Source: CAZRQL01 sp964602415
GTDB lineage: Bacteria > Bacteroidota > Bacteroidia > Cytophagales > Flammeovirgaceae
Direction: 5' to 3'
Length of the DNA stretch: 64,000 bases
Assembly (NCBI GenBank): GCA_964602415.1
Contig: CAZRQL010000018.1
Span: 1-64,000, forward strand
Part shown: in pieces, positions 57,624-64,000 of the stretch
Layout: each line of letters starts with the position of its first letter
Position numbering within the stretch: the stretch's first letter is position 1
Translations under genes and position numbers: made by a program
The notes under the pieces: generated by a model
What the model saw: the letters and a program-made list of their open reading frames with translations, nothing else
Databases searched by the model: none
What the model was told of the DNA's origin: nothing

Positions 57624-59126
57624 TTAATCTACATTGTTGTGCAAAAAACGATTGTTCTCAGACATTTCGTTATCGTTTACCAAATAGACTTTTGACAATC
57701 GAACAGTCGGCTTGGTATCCTCCGCAGGAAGCCCACCGCTTCTAAGATAGGCGGGCTGCTCTCGAATGTGCTTTATCTCCTCTGGACTGTAATCTGAAAT
57801 AGGCTTAGACTGTTGGCCGCCAAAAGTAGAATCATATTTTTTTCTGATATCAGCCTTTGATGCTTTGGGAGGCATTATTTCGTAATCTCCGTTTAAAGTA
57901 ATCGGCGGGATTTGAGCAGGGCGGGGTACCGAGGGATTTGCCTGAGGAACTTCAGCAGGATTCGGGAAATAATCCGAAATGTTGTCATCACTCTCATCAT
58001 CCCCCGGAAAAAAGTCTGTGCCTGGTATTGGGGTAGGTTTATAGACGGGAGTAGTTTTCTTATCTGTAGCTAAGTCAATGACAGTAGGTACTTTTTCAGA
58101 TTGGGCTAAGGGCTTGGCAGACGAATTTTTTTCAGCTTGATTTGGCAAATTAAATCCGGTTGCTATGACCGTAACACTCACAGCGTTGCCTATTGATTTA
58201 TCATAAGCCTGCCCATAAATAACTTCGGCATCATCCCCAGCTCTTTCTTGTATAAAACCGGTAATCTGTTCAAGCTCAGTCATCTGGAAGTCGTCTTCAT
58301 TGCCGGCTACAATGCTAAGCAATATTTTCTTTGCGCCCCTGATGTTGGTGTTGTCGAGTAGGGGAGAGTTGATGGCTCCTTCTGCCGCCCTCAAAGCACG
58401 GTTTTCTCCTTCGCAAGTGTGAGACCCCATAACAGCTCCACCGCTGTCTTTCATTACGGTTTTTACATCTTCAAAATCAACGTTTATCAAGCCTTCTACG
58501 GTGATAATCTCCGCAATGGCTTTTGCTGCTTTGCTCAGTACGCTGTCGGCTTGATTGAAAGCCTCTTTAACGGCTGTTTTGCCTCCAAAATATTCAAGTA
58601 TGCGGTTGTTGAGTATGACCAATACCGTATCGCAGTGCTTCTTAAGCTCCTCTATCCCTGCTTTTGCTCTGGTTTCTTTGGGTTTACCTTCAAATTGGAA
58701 GGGCATGGTAACAATGCCTACCGTGAGTATGTCGAGCGATTTACAAATTTCTGCCACTACGGGGGCTGCTCCTGTACCTGTTCCGCCGCCCATACCAGCG
58801 GTAATAAAAGCCATTTTAGTATTCTGGCTCAAAATCTGACGAATTTCTTCTTTGCTCTCCAAGGCTGCAGTTTTGCCTTTTTCGGGGTTGGCTCCCGCAC
58901 CCAGACCCTCTGTGAGGGCAGATCCCAACTGGATTTTGTAAGGAATCGGACTGGTTTTGAGGGCTTGGTTATCGGTGTTACAAAGAATAAAATCAACCCC
59001 TTTGATCCCTTGTTCATACATATAGTTTACAGCGTTGCCGCCTCCACCACCTACCCCAATTATTTTGATAATGCTATTGGGAGTGGTACTTTTTACATCA
59101 AATTCATATATTGTATTCATACTCAT
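57624..59126 (-). CDS. ftsZ: Cell division protein FtsZ
   Basis: 500 residues. The tubulin-type GTPase has GVGGGGGNAVNYM at the start, the signature GMGGGTGTGAAPVVA, FNQADSVLSKAAKAI and the T7 loop VDFEDVKTVMKD. After residue 325 comes a long Pro/Asp-rich linker, then the C-terminal tail of the Bacteroidota type ending NNRFLHNNVD. It forms the division ring with FtsA as membrane tether. A second ATG at 59120 is possible. Six bases behind ftsA. Confidence 0.97.
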   Translation of the reverse strand: MSMNTIYEFDVKSTTPNSIIKIIGVGGGGGNAVNYMYEQGIKGVDFILCNTDNQALKTSPIPYKIQLGSALTEGLGAGANPEKGKTAALESKEEIRQILSQNTKMAFITAGMGGGTGTGAAPVVAEICKSLDILTVGIVTMPFQFEGKPKETRAKAGIEELKKHCDTVLVILNNRILEYFGGKTAVKEAFNQADSVLSKAAKAIAEIITVEGLINVDFEDVKTVMKDSGGAVMGSHTCEGENRALRAAEGAINSPLLDNTNIRGAKKILLSIVAGNEDDFQMTELEQITGFIQERAGDDAEVIYGQAYDKSIGNAVSVTVIATGFNLPNQAEKNSSAKPLAQSEKVPTVIDLATDKKTTPVYKPTPIPGTDFFPGDDESDDNISDYFPNPAEVPQANPSVPRPAQIPPITLNGDYEIMPPKASKADIRKKYDSTFGGQQSKPISDYSPEEIKHIREQPAYLRSGGLPAEDTKPTVRLSKVYLVNDNEMSENNRFLHNNVD

Positions 59127-59132
59127 GGGGTG

Positions 59133-60458
59133 TTACTTAAAATCTTCTTTTCCTTTAAAATCGTCTGTCAGCAGGGATTTGAGACTATCGGCAATAGCAG
59201 TAAAAAAGCTTTTTCCTGTTGATTTGCTTGTGTCTTTTGAAGTTTGTGAATGTGATTTTTTGGGTTGGTTGCGAGAGTTTTCCCATTGATTTTCACGCTG
59301 ATCTACAGAAATAAACCCAGCCAATACCAAACCCACTGCCGTAGCATACATAGGCTCTTTAATCTCTTCTGCCACCGTAGAACCTAAGTGCTCATTGGGA
59401 AAGCCTATCCGCGTGTCCATGTGGGTAACATACTCAAACAATTGAGTAATATGCTTGAGTTTGGCGCCTCCACCCGTAAGCACGATATTTCTAATTTGAG
59501 TATTGGGGTCTGTTTTTTTGATTTCGGCCAAAACAAATTTGATGATTTCCATCATTCTGGCTTCGATTATGGCCGCCAAGTTGGACGAAGAAATCTCTTT
59601 GCCGGGGCGATCTTTGCCTCCGGCTATGGCAATCACCTCATAAGGGGCTTCTATTTGCAAAGCCCTGCCGTGTTTGACTTTAAGCAATTCGGCTTGAGAG
59701 TAAAGTACCGAGCAACCCACTTTAATATCTTTGGTAATGATATCTCCCCCAAAAGGTAAAACCGCTGTGTGCCGAATGATACCATCCTGAAAAACAGCTA
59801 TATCAGTAGTACCTCCTCCGATGTCAATAAGTATAACACCTGCTTCTTTTTCATCTTCACTCAATACAGATATGCTTGAGGCCAAAGGCTCTAAAATCAA
59901 ACTGTCTATCTTCAAACCACCTAACTCAACCGAACGCTTAATATTATTAATATTATTGGCTTTGGCGGTGATGATATTGAACTCTGCTTCTAAGTGCTTG
60001 CCTGATATTCCTATGGGATCTTTTACTACTGTCTGATAATCAATAGTATAAGTCCGTGGCATGATGTGCACAATTTGAGAGCCGGGCTCAATAAGCGTAC
60101 TGTTCATCTCACTGCTGAGCCTGGAGATATCATCTCTGGTAATCTGAGAATCAATATGTTTTAGGGCTATCCCGTGGGTGCGCTGAAAGCAGTTGATGCT
60201 GTTTCCTGCAACGCCAACGTTTGCCGAACTTATGACTATGTTGTATTTCTCTTCTAATTCTTTGATTACTTTGGTAATGGCATCTGCTGTTTTTTGAATA
60301 TTTAAAACAGTACCATCGCGAATACCGTCTTCAGAACTTGTTTTAGAAAACCCAATGACATCTAATTTTCCGTACTGGTTCATCTTACCAACAACGGCGC
60401 AAATTTTAGTAGTTCCTAAGTCCAATCCTGCGACAATTTTGTCTTCTTTTGGCATCAT
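59133..60458 (-). CDS. ftsA: Cell division protein FtsA
   Basis: 441 residues. Actin-like ATPase with IVAGLDLGTTKICAVVG, the SHS2 subdomain near 85-160, the phosphate loops VILIDIGGGTTDIAVF and IVLTGGGAKLKHI. A basic/amphipathic tail (FTAIADSLKSLLTDDFKGK) provides membrane binding. The ATG may be at 60458 or the next codon. A predicted promoter (60559-60566) lies in the gap to ftsQ. Confidence 0.95.
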   Translation of the reverse strand: MMPKEDKIVAGLDLGTTKICAVVGKMNQYGKLDVIGFSKTSSEDGIRDGTVLNIQKTADAITKVIKELEEKYNIVISSANVGVAGNSINCFQRTHGIALKHIDSQITRDDISRLSSEMNSTLIEPGSQIVHIMPRTYTIDYQTVVKDPIGISGKHLEAEFNIITAKANNINNIKRSVELGGLKIDSLILEPLASSISVLSEDEKEAGVILIDIGGGTTDIAVFQDGIIRHTAVLPFGGDIITKDIKVGCSVLYSQAELLKVKHGRALQIEAPYEVIAIAGGKDRPGKEISSSNLAAIIEARMMEIIKFVLAEIKKTDPNTQIRNIVLTGGGAKLKHITQLFEYVTHMDTRIGFPNEHLGSTVAEEIKEPMYATAVGLVLAGFISVDQRENQWENSRNQPKKSHSQTSKDTSKSTGKSFFTAIADSLKSLLTDDFKGKEDFK

Positions 60459-60558
60459 AGTTTAAGAATTAAAGATACAATTTAAGTCCTGTGATTTAAT
60501 TGTTTGATAACTAATAAAAAAAGTCTTTATATCTACTTGAAAAACAAGGCTATCCTTG

Positions 60559-60566
60559 CAAATGTA
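60559..60566 (-). promoter_or_regulatory. Possible ftsA-ftsZ promoter (-7 TACATTTG)
   Basis: TACATTTG on the minus strand fits TAnnTTTG, with a weak TTGG about 22 bases further upstream. It sits in the 269-base ftsQ-ftsA gap, about 100 bases before ftsA. Nothing else is recognisable in that gap. Confidence 0.42.
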
Positions 60567-60727
60567 AGAATATATTTTGCTATTGATACCAATTTAACGA
60601 AAAAAATATCAAAAAAATACTCGCACGCTTACTTAAAGTAAGGGAACACAAACTAACACTTTGGTTTTCAATTATTTTTTTAACGCCTCTCAATGAGAGT
60701 TTAGACTCACAAAACAGTAATTGAGAG

Positions 60728-61468
60728 TTATTCACATACAATTTGGCCGTCGAACTGCACTTTTACTTTCTTGTATGCTTGCCAACCTTTTGAGGGGATA
60801 ATTTTTGAATAAAACTGTGAGATTTTGTCAAATTTAATATCTAAATTTTCCAGCCTGCCCAGTTCGACCGTATGGTTACCAACAAGGGTGTGAAGGCGGA
60901 CTTCAAAGGTCTCAGTAAATTCGATTTGGGTGATTTGTGCCTTCCAAAAAGCATCTTTGTCTATGGTAAACAGAAAGTTAATAAACTTAATACCTTCAGG
61001 ATTGGCAAGAAAAGATGCCTTCGCCAAACTATCTGCTCCTCTGCCGGTTATGACCACCACACGAGGTGTATAAAACTGAGACAATGGAAGCAAACGAACC
61101 TCGTCCGTGATATAAAAACCTCCCTTAGAAGATATTACCCGAGCAAGCGGTGCTTCTTGCTCTATATCCACAACCAGCCTGCCTGCAATATCTTTAGAGA
61201 CTTGTGCTTCTTTGACATAATCCAAACTTCTGAGGCTCTCCTCCAAAATCCCCGGCTGAAAAGAACCCTGCATCAACACCTCAGGATGTTCTGCTCGAAT
61301 GGTTTCTATGTACTTTTTAATCTCATTTTCAGACACAAAACTCCGACCCTTGTATTTGTTGATCCTAATATCCAAAGATTGGCTTTTTTTATCATAGACC
61401 GATATGTTTGCCATACCAAAAATGGCCAAAACAACAAAAAGCAATAAATATTTACGATAGTTCCTCAT
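60728..61468 (-). CDS. ftsQ: Cell division protein FtsQ
   Basis: 246 residues: a short cytoplasmic start, one membrane helix (KYLLLFVVLAIFGMANISVY), then a POTRA-like domain (VSENEIKKYIETIRAEHPEV) and the FtsQ beta domain (VDIEQEAPLARVISSKGGFY onward). The position between murC and ftsA confirms the call. The ATG overlaps the murC stop by four bases. Confidence 0.9.
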   Translation of the reverse strand: MRNYRKYLLLFVVLAIFGMANISVYDKKSQSLDIRINKYKGRSFVSENEIKKYIETIRAEHPEVLMQGSFQPGILEESLRSLDYVKEAQVSKDIAGRLVVDIEQEAPLARVISSKGGFYITDEVRLLPLSQFYTPRVVVITGRGADSLAKASFLANPEGIKFINFLFTIDKDAFWKAQITQIEFTETFEVRLHTLVGNHTVELGRLENLDIKFDKISQFYSKIIPSKGWQAYKKVKVQFDGQIVCE

Positions 61469-62829
61469 CTGTTTTCTAAACTTTTGGCTATTAGAGGAAC
61501 AAATCTATCAATATCACCCGCTCCAACAGTAGCCAATACATCTAACTCCATTTTCATCAAAAATTCCACCAAATCTGCATCTGAAACCAAATACTTGTGC
61601 TCAAGTGGGATTTTTTGCAAAAGTGCTTGAGAATCAACTCCCTCTATAGGCAATTCGCGAGCCGGATAAATCTCCAATAAGATGACCCTATCGGCCAAAG
61701 ACAAACTCTTGGCAAAACCATCCATAAAATCGCGGGTTCGCGTAAAGAGGTGCGGTTGAAAAACTACCGTGAGAACTCTTTGAGGAAAAACTGCCCGCAT
61801 CGAAGTAATAAAAGCCTCTATCTCAGAAGGATGATGTGCATAGTCATCTATGTAAACCACATCGCTGCCCTTGTAAACAAACTCAAAACGACGTTTAATT
61901 CCCTTAAAGGTACTCACTCCCAGTCTGATAGCCTCTTCGCTAAGCCCAAGCCGCAAAGCTACGGCAACAGCAGCCGTACAGTTCTCCACGTTGTGAAAAC
62001 CGGGCATACCGAGCTGCAAACCACCCAAAACTTTATCCGAAGTGCGGATTGAAAAATTAAAGTTATACTCTTGATAACTCAATTCAATTATCTGAAATTG
62101 GGCATTTTGAAATCCATAAATCAAACAATTAGTTTTATCTAAGTTAGTTTTTTCATTAACAAACAAGTGATTGGGTTTTACCAAGCCTGCAAATTTATGG
62201 TAAGCATCTAAAAGTTGGTCTGCACTTTGGTAAATATCGAGGTGGTCTGCGTCGGTTGAAGTTACAATCGCCATGTTGGGGCTGAGTTGAAGGAAGGAGC
62301 GGTCAAACTCATCGGCCTCTACCACGACAATCTCTTGCCCATCGCCCTGTGCCAACAACAAGTTGCTCTGGTAATTGACAGAAATGCCTCCCAAAAAAGC
62401 GGTTACATTCAGTCCCGATGATTTGAGTAAATGGGCAAGCAAGGTTGAAGTGGTGGTTTTGCCGTGCGTGCCGGCCACGGCTATCGTGAACTTGTCCCTA
62501 CTCACCCAACCCAACAGTTCCGCCCGCTTGACAACAGTAAAACCATTGTCCTTGAAGAACACAAGTTCGCTATGCTGCTGAGGAACAGCAGGGGTATAAA
62601 CAACCAAAGTGGTGTTTTTGTCCAGAAACTCTGGAGGGATTAAATCAGTACTGTCTTGGTAGTGTATATCAATTCCTTGATTTTCAAGTTTTTGACAAAG
62701 AGAAGTGCGTGTTTTGTCATACCCTGCAACCTGTTTGCCTTTCGCTTTTAGCCACTGTGCTAATGCACTCATGCCAATACCCCCGATACCGATGAAGTAA
62801 AAAAATTGAAAACCAGCAAGATTCGTCAT
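61465..62829 (-). CDS. murC: UDP-N-acetylmuramate-L-alanine ligase
   Basis: About 454 residues. N-terminal UDP-binding YFIGIGGIGMSALAQWLKAK, ATP loop VAGTHGKTTTSTLLAHLLKS, central EADEFDRSFLQLSPNMAIVT, and the C-terminal domain with YIDDYAHHPSEIEAF and VFQPHLFTRT. It adds L-alanine to UDP-MurNAc. The ATG at 62829 is used; a TTG at 62847 would overlap the murG stop. Confidence 0.96.
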   Translation of the reverse strand: MTNLAGFQFFYFIGIGGIGMSALAQWLKAKGKQVAGYDKTRTSLCQKLENQGIDIHYQDSTDLIPPEFLDKNTTLVVYTPAVPQQHSELVFFKDNGFTVVKRAELLGWVSRDKFTIAVAGTHGKTTTSTLLAHLLKSSGLNVTAFLGGISVNYQSNLLLAQGDGQEIVVVEADEFDRSFLQLSPNMAIVTSTDADHLDIYQSADQLLDAYHKFAGLVKPNHLFVNEKTNLDKTNCLIYGFQNAQFQIIELSYQEYNFNFSIRTSDKVLGGLQLGMPGFHNVENCTAAVAVALRLGLSEEAIRLGVSTFKGIKRRFEFVYKGSDVVYIDDYAHHPSEIEAFITSMRAVFPQRVLTVVFQPHLFTRTRDFMDGFAKSLSLADRVILLEIYPARELPIEGVDSQALLQKIPLEHKYLVSDADLVEFLMKMELDVLATVGAGDIDRFVPLIAKSLENR

Positions 62830-62843
62830 CACCAATCGTATTT

Positions 62844-63938
62844 TCAAAAACTATCAACCATAAGCCTGGCGGAAAGTTTCGCTATTTGAGCAGCAGCATC
62901 TTTCTTGGCAAATAGAGTTATGTTTTCACTAAGTTTCTTTCTTTTAGGCTCATCATCCATGAGATTTAAGATTTCGCCTTCTAAAACCGACTCTGCAAGG
63001 TGGTCGGACACCAAAATTGCAGCCCCATTGTCGGCAAGTACTTTGGCGTTTTGGGTCTGGTGGTCTTCCGCTACGTTGGGCGAAGGGATGAGGATGGCAG
63101 GCAAAGCAACAACCGATATTTCAGATATGGACAGCGCGCCTGCACGTGAGACAATCAAATCGGCCATTTCATAGGCCAAGGGCATTTCCGCAATAAAAGG
63201 CATAAGCACAAGATTAGGGTGAGGTTTAATTTGTTTATTGAGCGAATCAAAATAAAATTTTCCGGTTTGCCAAATAACTTGAATACCTGTTGACAAAATT
63301 TTGTCTATAGCCCGAGCCATTGCGCGGTTGATGGTACGAGCACCCAGACTACCCCCCAACACCAATAAGGTCTTTTTGTGAGGCGACAAACCAAACTTAC
63401 TGAAAGCTAAATTTCTATCTGTCAATCCTTTGCCTATATCGCTGCGGATAGGATTGCCACAAAAAACAACAGGGGTGCGGGGGAAATATTTTTCCATATT
63501 TGGATAAGCCACACAAACCACTTGCGCCCAACGGCTCAAAAAGCGGTTGCTTAGTCCGGCGTAGCTGTTTTGCTCTTGGAGCAATATTTTGCGCCCACTA
63601 ATGGCGGCGGCAAACACTACCGCCCAACTGGCATAGCCCCCCGTCCCTATCACCAAATCAGGCCCGAACTTCCAAACCAACCAAAGAGCCTTTGAAAGAG
63701 AAACCATTATTTTAAGAGGCAAAAGCAGGTTGGCCATAACCTTCCCGCGCTGAAAGCCACTAATCCACAAACCAACTATCTCATATCCGGCCTGTGGGAC
63801 TTTTTCCATTTCCATCTTGCCTTTGGCACCCACAAACAAAACCTTTGTATCAGGATTAATCTTTTGCAAAGCCTGTGCTATGGCTATGGCCGGATAAATA
63901 TGCCCACCTGTACCTCCACCCGAAACAATGACTCTCAT
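62844..63938 (-). CDS. murG: UDP-GlcNAc:lipid I glycosyltransferase MurG
   Basis: 364 residues, a GT-B glycosyltransferase. GGGTGGHIYPAIAIAQAL is the N-terminal glycine-rich signature, VLGGSLGARTINRAMARAID the second, and FIAEMPLAYEMADLIVSRAG the C-terminal nucleotide-sugar block; QEQNSYAGLSNR and LIPSPNVAEDHQTQNA are also conserved. It makes lipid II at the inner face of the cytoplasmic membrane. First complete gene at the right edge; ftsW would be expected next but is not recognisable in the remaining 62 bases. Confidence 0.96.
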   Translation of the reverse strand: MRVIVSGGGTGGHIYPAIAIAQALQKINPDTKVLFVGAKGKMEMEKVPQAGYEIVGLWISGFQRGKVMANLLLPLKIMVSLSKALWLVWKFGPDLVIGTGGYASWAVVFAAAISGRKILLQEQNSYAGLSNRFLSRWAQVVCVAYPNMEKYFPRTPVVFCGNPIRSDIGKGLTDRNLAFSKFGLSPHKKTLLVLGGSLGARTINRAMARAIDKILSTGIQVIWQTGKFYFDSLNKQIKPHPNLVLMPFIAEMPLAYEMADLIVSRAGALSISEISVVALPAILIPSPNVAEDHQTQNAKVLADNGAAILVSDHLAESVLEGEILNLMDDEPKRKKLSENITLFAKKDAAAQIAKLSARLMVDSF

Positions 63939-64000
63939 GCCGCAAAATTACAAAATACCTCTGGTAAGACACCCCACGAGATTTTGGAAGTTAAAATGTT

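Noticed and set aside
58419..59222. 267-codon open frame on the plus strand opposite ftsZ and the ftsA end
   Set aside because: It is Cys/Phe/Tyr-rich nonsense that mirrors the ftsZ codons, with no recognisable domain; ftsZ and ftsA are certain on the other strand.
63939..64000. C-terminal end of ftsW
   Set aside because: One frame is open to a TGA overlapping the murG start, but the 20 residues do not resemble the conserved FtsW end, so no call is made.

Overview
The window is a chromosomal segment of a member of the Bacteroidota, probably a Cytophagales-like bacterium. This rests on the alternative complex III operon, type IX secretion/gliding proteins (GldN, a PorE-like OmpA protein, a Wzi/RemB-like barrel), a lipoprotein-type clade II NosZ, promoters of the Bacteroidota form TTTG-N18-21-TAnnTTTG, and a general lack of Shine-Dalgarno sequences. 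The exact genus cannot be told from the sequence alone.

Layout. 1-399: N-terminus of a type I restriction methylase (HsdM), cut by the window edge, whose reading frame carries in-frame REP-like insertions and a 24-bp tandem repeat. 608-5906: housekeeping and envelope genes (BaiN-like flavoprotein, LysM protein, SPOR lipoprotein, tRNA-His, a PolB-like exonuclease, a stand-alone sdhB, an atypical SDR). 5946-17546: an eight-gene respiratory operon, actA-B-C-D-E-F-coxB-coxA, with its own promoter and terminator; it passes electrons from menaquinol through alternative complex III to an aa3/caa3-type oxidase. 17750-25971: PLP decarboxylase, TPR membrane protein, ribD-gldN, a transaldolase-CBS fusion, an AI-2E/PerM permease, and a tandem universal stress protein. 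26083-40610: panC-panD-rsmI-pyrD, secreted CAP and LysM proteins, a KdsC-like phosphatase, a Wzi/RemB-like barrel, Mpo1-like protein, dapD, an ECF sigma factor with its membrane partner, a GlmU-like protein, aconitase.

40611-45765 is accessory: hairpin repeats, an outer-membrane protein with an HExxH motif, a Crp-family regulator with a 13-bp inverted repeat over its promoter, a lipoprotein alpha/beta hydrolase, and two decayed genes (a truncated phytoene-desaturase-like oxidoreductase and a FISUMP-domain lipoprotein). 45766-55081 is a nitrous-oxide reduction island: cytochrome c-nosZ-nosL(fusion)-nosD-nosF-nosY-cupin on the minus strand, divergent from a Dnr-type regulator, a heme-copper-oxidase-like membrane protein and a fasciclin lipoprotein. 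TGAT-N4-ATCA-type palindromes lie about 41-46 bases before the predicted transcription starts of all three transcription units, which ties the island into one regulon. No nitrite or NO reductase gene is visible, so the island alone supports N2O respiration but not full denitrification.

55452-63938: a PorE-like peptidoglycan-anchoring protein, then the distal dcw cluster (murG-murC-ftsQ-ftsA-ftsZ, read from the right edge). Most genes are ordinary. The most notable points are the repeat-invaded hsdM, the transaldolase-CBS fusion, the Dnr regulon architecture, the NosL fusion, the SDR lacking its catalytic motif, and the dispersed three-base-loop hairpin repeats.
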